Part shown: positions 1 through 9,435 of the stretch, piece by piece
How the letters are laid out: each line of letters starts with the position of its first letter
Position numbering within the stretch: the stretch's first letter is position 1
Assembly: GCF_900094575.1 (NCBI RefSeq)
Contig: NZ_FMAE01000005.1
Location: 488,092-552,091 of the forward strand
Origin: Bradyrhizobium yuanmingense
GTDB taxonomy: Bacteria > Pseudomonadota > Alphaproteobacteria > Rhizobiales > Xanthobacteraceae
Reading direction: 5' to 3'
Length of the DNA stretch: 64,000 nucleotides
The notes under the pieces: generated by a model
Told to the model about the DNA's origin: nothing
What the model saw: only the letters and a program-made list of their open reading frames with translations
Databases searched by the model: none
Position numbers and translations under genes: made by a program

Positions 1-1
1 C

Positions 2-460
2 GAAAGCAGCAAGGGCGCACCGCTGACATTTGCGGCCGAGGTCGACGAAACGGCCACCGGCAAGAGCACGATCCTGATCACGGCGGATGCCGACAAGGAG
101 AAGACGGCCGGAGGATCTCCGGTGCGGACCGGCAAGCACGAGGTCTGGCGCAGCAACATCGACCCCGACAGGGTCAAGGCGATACTGGCCTCCCGCTCCC
201 TGCAGGTCCGCGAAAGCACGCCGATCGCGGACGACAAGACGGACATCATGACATTCGAGCTCGACTTGGCGGGCCTGCCGTCACAATGGGCTCGGCTCAC
301 GGCATCCTGTTCATTGCCGACGCCGGGCCCGGCAAGCTCCTGGCCGACGTTGCCGGGGAAAGCCGCTCCCTGGCAGGCAGCTCATTGGCCCGAAAGCCCT
401 TGGACGCCCGCCCCCCAACTGACCGTCAGCACAAACCCTCGGCCCGCTCCGTCGCCTTGA
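2..460 (+). CDS. 3' end of an unrecognised gene (partial)
   Basis: An open frame runs from the left edge of the window without a stop to a TGA at 458-460, so the true start lies outside. The first 95 or so visible residues look like ordinary protein, with charged and hydrophobic residues mixed. The last 55 are dominated by Pro, Ala, Trp and Ser. In frame 1 the overlapping stretch 277-465 reads as a more normal tail (contains HGILFIADAG and ends SVALK before TGA at 463), so a frameshift near 277 is possible. I recognise no family and no domain, and the neighbour is the convergent histidine kinase gene. Function unknown. Confidence 0.45.
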   Translation, partial: ESSKGAPLTFAAEVDETATGKSTILITADADKEKTAGGSPVRTGKHEVWRSNIDPDRVKAILASRSLQVRESTPIADDKTDIMTFELDLAGLPSQWARLTASCSLPTPGPASSWPTLPGKAAPWQAAHWPESPWTPAPQLTVSTNPRPAPSP

Positions 461-509
461 AATGACGTCGAACTCGCCCCGGGCGGGCGATTCAACACGC
501 AACATTCAT

Positions 510-3500
510 TCAACCCTCATCGAGCAGGGAGCGGACCTTGGCGGCCAGGTCTTCGATCGCAAAGGGCTTGGACAGCAAATGCTTGCCGGCATCGAGCACG
601 CCATTGTGGACGATCGCGTTGCGCGTGTAGCCGGTGGTGAACAGCACTTTCAGATCCGGGTATCGTCTCGACAGCTCGGCCGCGAGTTCGGCACCGGTCA
701 TGTCGGGCATGACGACGTCGGTGAACAGCAGATCCGGAACGAAACCGCCTTCGATTTTGCCGATCGCCTCCCGGGCGCTGGCGGCCTCGACGACGGTATA
801 GCCAAGCTCGCGCAGGCTTTCGGACGAGATGCCGCGGACCCGCTCGTCGTCCTCGACGACGAGGATGGTCTCGCTCTGCGGACTTGCACCGGGATGCAGC
901 ACGCCGTGCGACGGGGTTGAGACAGGCTCCTCGCCCGCGAAGCGTGGAAGATAGATCTTCACGGTCGTGCCGACGTCCACCTCCGAATAGATTTTGACAT
1001 GGCCGCCCGACTGCCGCACGAAGCCGTAGACCTGGCTGAGGCCAAGTCCAGTCCCCTTGCCGACGACCTTGGTCGTAAAGAACGGATCGAAGACCTTTCC
1101 CAGCACGTCGGCCGCGATGCCCGTGCCGTTGTCCGTCACCGCAATGAGCACGTACTGCCCGGGCTGCAGCGCGTATTCGCGGGCGTATTTTCGATCTATC
1201 GAGGCGTTGGCGGTTTCGATCGTCAGCCTGCCACCCTTCGGCATGGCATCGCGGGCATTGACAGCAAGATTGACGAGAGCGCTTTCGAGCTGCGCAGGGT
1301 CTGCCTTGACGCGCCAAAGGCCAGCCGCGAGGACCGTCTCGAGACGAACGAGCTCGCCGAGCGAGCGCTCGAGCAGCTCACTCATCTCACCGACCATCTT
1401 GTTGATGTCCACGACCTCGGGCGCAAGAGGCTGCTGCCGCGAGAACGCCAACAATCTTTGTGTCAACGTGGCGGCACGGTTCGCACCATCCGTTGCACTA
1501 TCCAAGAAACGGTCAATGTTGAGCTCGCCCTTGCCGAGCCGCCGTTTGGCGAGATTCAAGCTGCCGAGGATGACGGCCAGCATGTTGTTGAAGTCGTGGG
1601 CGATCCCCCCGGTCAATTGCCCGACGGCTTCCATCTTCTGCGATTGCCGCAATTGCTCCTCGGCCTTCATGCGCTCGGCGATCTCGTCGGCGACACGTTG
1701 CTCCAGCTCGGCATTGAGCGCTTCGAGCCTGGTCAGCAGCTGGGCGTTGTCAATGGCCGTCGCGGCATGGCCGGCAATGCCGAGCAATGCGGATTCGTGC
1801 TCCTCGTGGAATCGACCGACCTCCGCATGACCGAAGAAAAGCCCACCGAGCACCTCGCCGCTGCGCGAGATCACGGGGACCGCCAGATAGGACCGGACCG
1901 GAAGATGGCCCTCGGGCATGCCTTTCCGCGGCGCATTCTTGCCATAGCGCGGGTCTTGCAGGATGTCGTCCGACCTCACCACGCCCGTGCCCTTAAAGGT
2001 CGGCTCGAACACGGCGGTGGCGCGCGGCATCGGGAAGTTTTCGAAAGCGGATCGCGGCACGCCGGACAGCGAGTACAGCATGTAGCTGCCTCCGTCCGCG
2101 GCCGGGACGTTGTAGAAGAAGGCGCCGAACTGGGCGCCCGTCAGCTCGACGCCGGCATCCGTCACGATCTGGACGATCCTATCGAGATCACGTTCGCGGG
2201 CAACTGATGCCCCCGTGTCGTTGAGGATCCTGAGATGACGCTCGGTCTTCTTTTGGGCGGAGATATCCAGCACAGTCCCGATGAATCGCGTGGCCTGACC
2301 ATTGGAAAAGATCGTGTGGCCCGTTGCGGCGATCCAACGCTCGACGCCATCCTCGATACCGACGGTCCGGTATTCGATGTTGTAGCTTCCCGGAGAATTG
2401 GGCTGTAACGCGGTCGAGACGGCCTCATGAGCGCGCTGCCTGTCGTCGGGATGAATGCCTTTCAGGAATGAGCCCTCATAGCTGACCTCGGCATTCGGTG
2501 AGAGACCGAACACCTCCTTGCAGCGGCTATCCCATCGAAGGACATCGTTGATCGGATCGTAGTCCCAGGTGCCGATTCCGGCGGCCTTGTTGGCGAGGAC
2601 CAGCCGTTCGGCAGCTTCGCGCGCCGCCTGCTCGGATCGGACGCGCTCGATGTGCGCCCATGATCGCTCCGTCACCTCGGTCAGCAAGGCAAGTTCGCGC
2701 GGCGTCCACAGATGCGAGCCGCGGTGATGAATGGCCATCAAAGCGGTCAGGCGCCCTTCCTTCACCAAGGGCATGCAGATCGTCGAACCGATCCCGATGC
2801 GCTGGAAAGTGGCGGCTTCCTCGGGAGCGATCTCCTTCAGGTTGTCGTTGATGATGAGGGGCCGCCCGGCGCCCAGCTCTCGCACCGCCTTCTCGCCGAA
2901 GTCGGCAAGACTGTAGTGCCCCACTATGTGCATCGCACCGGGGGCCACCCAATCCCCGCGGATGGTGAAGCCGTCCTGATCGGGATCCATGTCGGCATAG
3001 GCGCAGTTGGAGACGCCGAGATACTCACCGACCATTCGCGTCGTCACTGCCATGACGCCGTCGGCATCGCGCGTCTTCGCCGTTTCCTTATTGAGAGCGT
3101 CGAGGAAGATGAGCCGCGCCTCGTTCTCGCGCACCGCGCTCTCGGCGCGGCGACGTTCGACGGCGGTGCGGGTGCGTTCGGCAACCTCTCGGATGAGCTC
3201 TAGCTCTGCTGCGCTCCATTCGCGCGGCATTGCATTGTTCAGGTAGAGCAGCGCCACGACCCCGTCGGGCTCGGAGATCGGCATGTTGACCAATGCGCGG
3301 GCCGAGATTGCCTCGAGAGCTCGGGCGCGGTCGCCGACGCGAGGGTCCTTTTCAGCATCAGCGCAGACGACCGTCTCACCCCGCTTCAAGTCTTCGATAT
3401 AGCTGCCATAGTCGCGAAAGCGCAGCACGCCGGCCAGGCTCGAGATCCCAGGCGCATTCCAGTCGCGCGCGATCGTGATGGTCTCTGCGGAGGTATCGAC

Positions 3501-3659
3501 GGTGCCGTAACCTGCCCGGCTGACATTGAGGCTGCGGCCCAGCAGCTCCGCCGCCGCATAGGCGAGATCGTCGGGGTCACCGATCTCCCGAATATAATCG
3601 CCGAGGGTGGCTAAGACGGCGTTGCGGTCGGCCGAGGCCCCACCGGTCGCTGTCGTCAT
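510..3659 (-). CDS. Hybrid sensor histidine kinase/response regulator (GAF-GAF-PAS-GAF-HisKA-HATPase-REC)
   Basis: This 1049-residue protein has no membrane segment and is probably a cytoplasmic hybrid kinase. In order I see a phytochrome-like GAF region (about 15-165), a second GAF (about 190-345), a PAS domain with the HPDDR signature (about 350-475), a third GAF (about 480-645), then a coiled linker into the HisKA box GGIAHDFNN with the phosphorylated His. Next comes a HATPase with DNGTGIA and GKGTGLGLSQVYGF, and a C-terminal receiver (VVEDD, LFTDVVMPDMTG with the acceptor Asp, then the conserved Lys in LLSKPF). This is a HWE-independent, NtrB-like core. The input is unknown; stacked GAF domains suggest a small-molecule or redox signal. 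No output regulator gene is adjacent. The start ATG at 3659 follows a GGGG-containing leader. Confidence 0.93.
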   Translation of the reverse strand: MTTATGGASADRNAVLATLGDYIREIGDPDDLAYAAAELLGRSLNVSRAGYGTVDTSAETITIARDWNAPGISSLAGVLRFRDYGSYIEDLKRGETVVCADAEKDPRVGDRARALEAISARALVNMPISEPDGVVALLYLNNAMPREWSAAELELIREVAERTRTAVERRRAESAVRENEARLIFLDALNKETAKTRDADGVMAVTTRMVGEYLGVSNCAYADMDPDQDGFTIRGDWVAPGAMHIVGHYSLADFGEKAVRELGAGRPLIINDNLKEIAPEEAATFQRIGIGSTICMPLVKEGRLTALMAIHHRGSHLWTPRELALLTEVTERSWAHIERVRSEQAAREAAERLVLANKAAGIGTWDYDPINDVLRWDSRCKEVFGLSPNAEVSYEGSFLKGIHPDDRQRAHEAVSTALQPNSPGSYNIEYRTVGIEDGVERWIAATGHTIFSNGQATRFIGTVLDISAQKKTERHLRILNDTGASVARERDLDRIVQIVTDAGVELTGAQFGAFFYNVPAADGGSYMLYSLSGVPRSAFENFPMPRATAVFEPTFKGTGVVRSDDILQDPRYGKNAPRKGMPEGHLPVRSYLAVPVISRSGEVLGGLFFGHAEVGRFHEEHESALLGIAGHAATAIDNAQLLTRLEALNAELEQRVADEIAERMKAEEQLRQSQKMEAVGQLTGGIAHDFNNMLAVILGSLNLAKRRLGKGELNIDRFLDSATDGANRAATLTQRLLAFSRQQPLAPEVVDINKMVGEMSELLERSLGELVRLETVLAAGLWRVKADPAQLESALVNLAVNARDAMPKGGRLTIETANASIDRKYAREYALQPGQYVLIAVTDNGTGIAADVLGKVFDPFFTTKVVGKGTGLGLSQVYGFVRQSGGHVKIYSEVDVGTTVKIYLPRFAGEEPVSTPSHGVLHPGASPQSETILVVEDDERVRGISSESLRELGYTVVEAASAREAIGKIEGGFVPDLLFTDVVMPDMTGAELAAELSRRYPDLKVLFTTGYTRNAIVHNGVLDAGKHLLSKPFAIEDLAAKVRSLLDEG

Positions 3660-3812
3660 CGGTCAACCCCGAACACGTCCCTCGCTCCACCTGCACACCG
3701 ATGAAACGGTAACCGTAGGATTGCCCTTAGGTTCCCCGGCGCAAGGGGGGTGCTCCGGATGCTGCTTAGCCGACGTGGCGTGATGCGGCGGAAGCGCGCT
3801 CTCAAAGGCGGC

Positions 3813-4586
3813 TTAGACAGGCGTATAGATTACGAGCTTCAACGCGGGATCGTCATTGGCCTGGAAGCTGGTGTGCTCGAAGTGCAGCACGCCCTTGGTC
3901 GGATGGTTCATGGTCTTGCGGCCCGAGATGGTGCTGCGAACGTCGTGCGCCTCCCACCATTCGACGAATTCCGGACTGCTCTCGCGCAGCCGCGTCAGCA
4001 GCTCCGTGAAGGCGGGATCGCCGGCCCAGACGTCGTGATTGGCACGAAACATCGCCACCATCGCCTTGGCTACGTCGGTCCAGCCGGCGCCATAGGATTT
4101 TCGCGTCTGCTTGTTCGTCAACATAAGAAGCAGCGTGTTGCGATCCTGCTCCGGCAATCGCCCGAACCCGAACACCTCCTCGGCCGCATCGTTCCAGGCC
4201 AGCACGTCCCAGCGCCGGCCGGTGATGTAGGCCGGCTGATGCAGGCTCTCGATCATGCGACGAATGGGCGGAGGCACGATCTCGCGGGTGAAGGGGCTCC
4301 TTGCGGGCTCGCGCGCCAGCGCCTTGAGGTGGGCGTGCTCGGCCTTGCTGAGACGGAGGGCCCGGGCCAGCGCATCCACGGTGGTCACGGACGGGCTGAC
4401 CGTGCGGCCCTGCTCGAGACGGATGTACCAGTCGACGCCGATGCCGGCGAGCTGCGCAACCTCCTCGCGGCGCAGCCCCGCGGTGCGCCGGCGCCTGCCC
4501 GCCGGAAGCCCGACCGCCTTCGGCGACAGCTTTTCGCGGCGGGACCTCAGGAAGTCCCCGAATTCAACGCGGCGTGGATCGACCAT
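3813..4586 (-). CDS. XRE-type regulator with MmyB-like sensor domain
   Basis: This 257-residue regulator has an N-terminal helix-turn-helix (about 8-85, containing TAGLRREEVAQLAGIGVDWY and RLEQGR, the typical MmyB-family recognition region). A C-terminal MmyB-like ligand-binding domain follows (about 105-257, with WDVLAWNDAA and NTLLLMLTN). It is transcribed divergently from the MDR oxidoreductase gene starting at 4698, with 111 bases between them that carry an inverted repeat at 4642-4657. Regulators of this family commonly control a divergent oxidoreductase, so it probably represses or activates that gene. The ligand is not known for most members. Confidence 0.9.
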   Translation of the reverse strand: MVDPRRVEFGDFLRSRREKLSPKAVGLPAGRRRRTAGLRREEVAQLAGIGVDWYIRLEQGRTVSPSVTTVDALARALRLSKAEHAHLKALAREPARSPFTREIVPPPIRRMIESLHQPAYITGRRWDVLAWNDAAEEVFGFGRLPEQDRNTLLLMLTNKQTRKSYGAGWTDVAKAMVAMFRANHDVWAGDPAFTELLTRLRESSPEFVEWWEAHDVRSTISGRKTMNHPTKGVLHFEHTSFQANDDPALKLVIYTPV

Positions 4587-4641
4587 GGCAGATGTCCCGG
4601 CGATAGAGGGCCTACGGAATACTAGGATAATACCAGGCCTT

Positions 4642-4657
4642 CCTGTCTCCGGACAGG
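4642..4657. promoter_or_regulatory. Inverted repeat, candidate operator of the MmyB-type regulator
   Basis: CCTGTC-TCCG-GACAGG has two perfect 6-base arms and lies between the divergent starts at 4586 and 4698. It is 40 bases before the oxidoreductase ATG. Position and symmetry fit an operator; binding is inferred. Confidence 0.4.
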
Positions 4658-4697
4658 TCGGCGCATACGGACTTCACCCGACCTCGAGGTGAACATC

Positions 4698-5777
4698 ATG
4701 AAAGCTGCCGTACTCAAATCCTTCGGCTCGCCGCTGGCGATCGAGACTGTCCCCGAACCGGTGCTCGGCACCGGCGAGGTCATCGTCGACGTCGTCGCGA
4801 CGCGCGTGCTGTCCTACATGAACGAGGTCTTCGACGGGACGCGCAACTACGCGCTCGACCTGCCAATCATTCCAGGCCCAGGCGGCGTCGGCCGCGTGCG
4901 CGCGATCGGTCCGGACGCGACCAGGCTTGCCGTCGGCGACTGGGTGTTCTGCGATCCGACAGTGCGCTCGCGCGATGACGCCGCGGCGCCGGATATCGCC
5001 CTGCAGGGCCTGACCGCCGCGGGACCCGGCGGCATGCGCCTGCAACGGCACTTTCGCCACGGCTCCTTCGCCGAGCAGATGCGGGTGCCGACCGAGAACG
5101 TCAAACCCCTCGGCCCGATCACGTCCGAGCAGGCGAAACAATGGTGCGCGCTGGGCACGCTGCTGGTGCCCTATGGCGGCTTCCTTGCGGCAAACCTTCG
5201 CCCGGGCGAGACCGTGCTGGTGAGCGGCGCCACCGGCAATTTCGGCAGCGCCGCCGTCTCCGTCGCGTTGGCGATGGGCGCAGCCTGCGTGGTCGCGCCG
5301 GGCCGCAACGAACGGATCCTCGCCGACCTCGTCCGCCGCTTCGGGGCGCGGGTGAAGCCGGTCAAGCTCTCGGGCGACGAGGACGACGACCGTGAGACGA
5401 TGAAGCGCGCCGCACCGGGGCCGATCGACTGCGTCTTCGACATCATGCCGCCCTCGGTGAGCCCGACTGTCGTGCGCGCGGCAGTCATGACGGTCCGCGC
5501 TTACGGACGCGTCGTGCTGATGGGTGGCGTCGGCATGGCGGGCGGGCCGGGCCTCGAGCTGCCCTACCCCTGGATCATGCGCAACTGCATCAGCATCCAC
5601 GGCGTCTGGATGTATCCGCCCGATGCGGCCAGCCGCCTGATCGCACTGGTGCGTGCCGGGCTGCTGCGGCTGGAAGAGTACGAGACAGAGACCTTCGATC
5701 TCGACCACGCCAACGAAGCCGTGGCGCATGCTGCCGCCAATGGCGGACCGTTCAAATTGACGGTGATCAGGCCCTGA
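4698..5777 (+). CDS. Medium-chain dehydrogenase/reductase (quinone oxidoreductase-like)
   Basis: A 359-residue MDR-superfamily protein with a GroES-like N-terminal half (MKAAVLKSFG, then PGPGGVGRVRAIG) and a Rossmann half with VLVSGATGNFGSAAVSVALA, an NAD(P)-binding glycine motif. The usual structural-zinc cysteine cluster is absent and the catalytic zinc ligands are not evident, which favours a zinc-independent quinone-oxidoreductase type. I chose the ATG at 4698 because GAGGTG lies just upstream; the GTG at 4689 is an in-frame alternative. The gene is divergent from the regulator at 3813-4586 and probably controlled by it. The substrate is unknown. Confidence 0.88.
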   Translation: MKAAVLKSFGSPLAIETVPEPVLGTGEVIVDVVATRVLSYMNEVFDGTRNYALDLPIIPGPGGVGRVRAIGPDATRLAVGDWVFCDPTVRSRDDAAAPDIALQGLTAAGPGGMRLQRHFRHGSFAEQMRVPTENVKPLGPITSEQAKQWCALGTLLVPYGGFLAANLRPGETVLVSGATGNFGSAAVSVALAMGAACVVAPGRNERILADLVRRFGARVKPVKLSGDEDDDRETMKRAAPGPIDCVFDIMPPSVSPTVVRAAVMTVRAYGRVVLMGGVGMAGGPGLELPYPWIMRNCISIHGVWMYPPDAASRLIALVRAGLLRLEEYETETFDLDHANEAVAHAAANGGPFKLTVIRP

Positions 5778-5837
5778 ATCGTGAGGCGGCGACGGACCGC
5801 CGTCTTCGATTTTTTTCGGAAGTCTCACCAAGCACTT

Positions 5838-5861
5838 GGCTACTGTGCATGGGGTTGTTTT
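5838..5861 (-). repeat. 24-base post-stop element, copy 1
   Basis: A 24-base sequence with core CAACCCCATGCACAGTAG on the minus strand, identical to positions 19440-19463 on the plus strand. It begins 7 bases after the lolD stop codon and has the same orientation relative to the upstream gene as the second copy. It looks like a dispersed 3'-end element; its role is unknown. Confidence 0.75.
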
Positions 5862-5868
5862 TGCGCTT

Positions 5869-6573
5869 TTAGTCGAGCTCGACCACTTGGCCATGCGACA
5901 GGGAGACCCGCCGGTCCATGCGGCCGGCGAGCTCCATGTTGTGGGTGGCGATCAGCATCGACACGTGCGTCGCCTTGACCAGTTGCATCAGGGCCTGGAA
6001 CACATGCTCGGCGGTGCCGGGGTCGAGATTGCCGGTCGGCTCGTCCGCAAACAGCACGCGCGGCGCATTGGCCACTGCACGGGCGATGGCGACACGCTGC
6101 TGCTCGCCGCCGGACAGCTCGGCGGGGCGATGGGTGATGCGGTCGCCGAGGCCGAGATAACCGAGGATCTCCTTGGCACGCTTGACGGTCTCGGACTTCT
6201 TCAGACCGCGGATCATCTGCGGGAGCATGACGTTCTCGAGCGCCGAGAACTCCGGCAGCAGCCGGTGCGACTGATAGACGAAGCCGATATCGGTGCGGCG
6301 CAGCTGGGTGCGCTCGATGTCGGGCAGCTGCGAGGTCGGCGCGCCCGAGACATAGACCTCGCCGGAATCGGGGGCTTCCAGCAGCCCCGCGATGTGCAGC
6401 AGCGTCGACTTGCCGGAGCCCGACGGCGCCACCAGCGCGACGGACTGGCCGGCCCACAGCGCCAGCTTGGCGCCGTCGAGGATCGTCAGCGGCACCTCGC
6501 CCTGCAAGTACTGCCGCTTTATCTCGTGGAGATAAATGACCGGTACATCTTCTGCCCCCTGCTGCTGCTCCAT
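5869..6573 (-). CDS. lolD: Lipoprotein-releasing system ATP-binding protein LolD
   Basis: This 234-residue ABC ATPase has Walker A APSGSGKST, the Q-loop region with YQSHRLLPEFSALENVMLP, signature LSGGEQQRVAIARA and Walker B VLFADEPTGNLD. The GNLDP ending and the ENVMLP loop are typical of the LolD/MacB/FtsE group. The gene follows the lolC/E-type permease with a 7-base gap, so the two form a transporter that extracts lipoproteins from the inner membrane for transfer to LolA. A 24-base repeated element lies directly after the stop. Confidence 0.93.
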   Translation of the reverse strand: MEQQQGAEDVPVIYLHEIKRQYLQGEVPLTILDGAKLALWAGQSVALVAPSGSGKSTLLHIAGLLEAPDSGEVYVSGAPTSQLPDIERTQLRRTDIGFVYQSHRLLPEFSALENVMLPQMIRGLKKSETVKRAKEILGYLGLGDRITHRPAELSGGEQQRVAIARAVANAPRVLFADEPTGNLDPGTAEHVFQALMQLVKATHVSMLIATHNMELAGRMDRRVSLSHGQVVELD

Positions 6574-6580
6574 CAGCCCC

Positions 6581-7861
6581 TCACTCGTACCGAAGCGCTT
6601 CGACGGGATCGAGGCGCGCGGCGCGCCACGACGGATAGAGCGTCGCCAGGAACGACAGCGTCAGCGCCATGATGACGACGGCCGTGGTCTCACCGACGTC
6701 GATCTCGGCGGGCAGTTTCGACAGGAAGTAGAGCTCCGGCGAGAACAGCTCGGTCGAGGTCAGCCAGGACAGGAATTGCCGGATCGATTCGATGTTGACG
6801 CAGATCACGAGGCCGACACAGAAACCGACCAGCGTGCCGACCACGCCGATCGAGGCGCCCGTGATCAGGAAGATCCGCATGATCGATCCTTGCGAGGCGC
6901 CCATGGTGCGCAGGATCGCGATGTCGCTGCCCTTGTCCTTCACCAGCATGATCAGGCCGGAGACGATGTTGAGCGCGGCGACCAGCACGATCATGGTCAG
7001 GATCAGGAACATCACGTTGCGTTCGACCTGGAGCGCGTTGAAGAAGGTCGAGTTGCGCTGCCGCCAATCCACCAGGAAGATCGGCCGGCCCGCCGCCTCC
7101 GTCACCGCCTTGCGGAAGGCATCGATCCTGTCGGGGTTGGTCGTGAACACCTCGACCGAGGTGACGTCGTTGCTGCGGTTGAAATAGGCCTGCGCTTCGG
7201 CAAGCGGCATGAACACGAAGCCGAGGTCATACTCGGACATGCCGATCTCGAACACCGCGACGATCTTGTACGGTTTTATGCGCGGCGTCGTTCCCATGGG
7301 GGTCACCGCGCCCTTCGGCGCCACCAGCGTGATGCTGTCGCCGGCATGCAGCGAAAGCTGGTCGGCGAGGCGCCGGCCGATCGCAACGCCCTGCCCTTCG
7401 TCAAACCCCTCGAGCGAGCCCTGCTTGATGTTCTTGGCGATCGAGGTGAGGTTGTTGAGATCGTCGGAGCGGATGCCGCGCACGAGGACGCCCGAGGCGT
7501 TCCATGGCGATGACGCCAGCGCCTGACCATCGACCACCGGCGCCGCGAGCCGGATGCCCTGGACCTGGCTAAGGCGGTCGGCAACGTCCTTCCAGTCGGT
7601 CAGCGGCGATTCCAGGGGCTGGACCAGGATGTGGCCGTTGAGGCCCAGGATCTTGTCGAGCAGCTCCTTGCGGAAGCCGTTCATCACGGCCATGACGATG
7701 ATCAGCGTCGCGACGCCGAGCATGATGCCGAGAAAGGAGAACCCGGCGATGACCGAGATGAATCCTTCCTTCCGCCGCGCCCGCAAATAGCGCGCCGACA
7801 GCATCCACTCGAATGGCGCGAAAGGCGCGGTTTGCACGGTTTCGGTCATGGTCTCATCCAT
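6581..7861 (-). CDS. lolC: Lipoprotein-releasing ABC transporter permease, LolC/LolE family
   Basis: This 426-residue membrane protein has the FtsX/LolCE layout: a first membrane segment at about 38-60 (FSFLGIMLGVATLIIVMAV followed by MNGFRKEL), a large periplasmic domain (about 65-270), then three C-terminal membrane segments (about 280-410) and the end RLDPVEALRYE. Alphaproteobacteria usually carry a single LolC/E-type permease that acts as a homodimer, so LolC versus LolE cannot be decided. It pairs with lolD downstream. The start at 7861 could instead be the Met four codons later. Confidence 0.92.
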   Translation of the reverse strand: MDETMTETVQTAPFAPFEWMLSARYLRARRKEGFISVIAGFSFLGIMLGVATLIIVMAVMNGFRKELLDKILGLNGHILVQPLESPLTDWKDVADRLSQVQGIRLAAPVVDGQALASSPWNASGVLVRGIRSDDLNNLTSIAKNIKQGSLEGFDEGQGVAIGRRLADQLSLHAGDSITLVAPKGAVTPMGTTPRIKPYKIVAVFEIGMSEYDLGFVFMPLAEAQAYFNRSNDVTSVEVFTTNPDRIDAFRKAVTEAAGRPIFLVDWRQRNSTFFNALQVERNVMFLILTMIVLVAALNIVSGLIMLVKDKGSDIAILRTMGASQGSIMRIFLITGASIGVVGTLVGFCVGLVICVNIESIRQFLSWLTSTELFSPELYFLSKLPAEIDVGETTAVVIMALTLSFLATLYPSWRAARLDPVEALRYE

Positions 7862-7951
7862 CGCTCGATAATCCCATGATTCGGGGTCAATTGTGGCCGG
7901 ATTGGCGGCCGCGATATCGCGCGATGAACAATATTCAGCAGACCAGCCTCA

Positions 7952-9271
7952 TCAGCCCACAAGTCTTGCGACCGCGTCGGCAGGCGACATGGTCTCGCGC
8001 GCGCCGTCGCTGCGCCGCTTGATCTCGACCTTGCCGTCGGCGAGCCCTTTCGGCCCGATCATGATCTGCCAGGGGATTCCGATCAGGTCGGCGGCAGCGA
8101 ATTTAGCGCCGGCGCGCTGGTCGGTGTCGTCATAGAGCACGTCGACGCCTTTGGCCGCGAGCTCGGCGTAGAGCTTCTCGCAGGCCGCATCGACGGCCGC
8201 ATCGCCCTGCTTCAGGTTGAGAATCGAGACGCGGAACGGTGCCACCGCCTCCGGCCATTTGATGCCGGCATCGTCATGGCAGGCCTCGATGATGGCACCC
8301 AGCAGGCGCGAGACGCCGACACCGTACGAGCCGCCATGAATCGGCACGTCGACACCATCGGGCCCCGCCACCAGCGCCTTCATCGGCTCGGAATATTTGG
8401 TGCCGAAATAGAAGATCTGGCCGACCTCGATGCCGCGGGTGTTCACCCGCTTGTCCACGGGCACCTCCTGCTCGAACCGCGCGGCGTCGTGGACGTCCTC
8501 GGTCGCCGCATAGAGCGAGGTCCATTGCTTGATGATCGGCGTCAGGTCGCTCTCATAATCGACGTCCTCGCCCGGCACCGGCAGGTCCAGCACGTCGCGA
8601 TTGATGAACACGCCGGATTCGCCGGTCTCGGCGAGCACGATGAACTCGTGGCTGAGATCGCCGCCGATCGGGCCGGTCTCGGCGCGCATCGGGATCGCCT
8701 TCAGCCCCATCCGCGCGAAGGTGCGCAAATAGGCGACGAACATCTTGTTGTAGGCGACGCGCGCCGCGGCCTCGTTGAGGTCGAAGGAATAGGCGTCCTT
8801 CATCAGGAACTCGCGGCCGCGCATCACGCCGAAACGCGGACGCTGCTCGTCGCGGAATTTCCATTGGATGTGATAGAGATTCAGCGGCAGGTTCTTGTAG
8901 GACTTCACGTAGGCGCGGAAGATCTCGGTGATCATTTCCTCGTTGGTCGGCCCGTACAGCAGCTCGCGCTTGTGGCGGTCGGAGATGCGCAGCATCTCCG
9001 GGCCGTAGGCGTCGTAGCGGCCGCTCTCGCGCCAGAGGTCGGCGAGCTGGAGCGTCGGCATCAAGACCTCGATCGCGCCGGAGCGATTCTGCTCCTCGCG
9101 CACGATCTGCTCGATCTTCTTCAGCACGCGAAAGCCGAGCGGCAGCCAGGCATAGATGCCGGCCGCCTCCTGCCGGATCATGCCGGCACGCAGCATCAGC
9201 CGATGCGAGACGATTTCCGCCTCTTTCGGATTTTCCTTCAGGATGGGCAGAAAGAACCGCGACAACCGCAT
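7952..9271 (-). CDS. proS: Prolyl-tRNA synthetase
   Basis: This 439-residue class II synthetase lacks the INS editing insertion, as is usual for the short alphaproteobacterial type. Class II motifs are visible: motif 2 (FRDEQRPRFGVMRGREFLMKD, only partly quoted by position around residues 140-160) and the C-terminal motif 3 YGVGVSRLLGA. An anticodon-binding domain covers about 340-439. It charges tRNA-Pro with proline in the cytoplasm. It lies upstream of the lol genes on the same strand, separated by 90 bases, and may be co-transcribed with them. Confidence 0.95.
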   Translation of the reverse strand: MRLSRFFLPILKENPKEAEIVSHRLMLRAGMIRQEAAGIYAWLPLGFRVLKKIEQIVREEQNRSGAIEVLMPTLQLADLWRESGRYDAYGPEMLRISDRHKRELLYGPTNEEMITEIFRAYVKSYKNLPLNLYHIQWKFRDEQRPRFGVMRGREFLMKDAYSFDLNEAAARVAYNKMFVAYLRTFARMGLKAIPMRAETGPIGGDLSHEFIVLAETGESGVFINRDVLDLPVPGEDVDYESDLTPIIKQWTSLYAATEDVHDAARFEQEVPVDKRVNTRGIEVGQIFYFGTKYSEPMKALVAGPDGVDVPIHGGSYGVGVSRLLGAIIEACHDDAGIKWPEAVAPFRVSILNLKQGDAAVDAACEKLYAELAAKGVDVLYDDTDQRAGAKFAAADLIGIPWQIMIGPKGLADGKVEIKRRSDGARETMSPADAVARLVG

Positions 9272-9435
9272 GGTAATACTCTGGGAATCAGTGATCGCCT
9301 GCAGTGAAACCGGATTGGGAGCGAAAACACAAGACGCGAATGAGGAAAAGCCACTAACGCGGCGAAATACCTGTCATTTTTCTTTTGCCTTCAGGTTTGA
9401 CTTCAGGAGCACCGTGCTCTGCAAAGCCGGCGAGC

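Noticed and set aside
999..2207. Long plus-strand open frame opposite the histidine kinase
   Set aside because: It is antisense to well-supported GAF/PAS/HisKA domains and has no family features; high GC makes long antisense frames common here.
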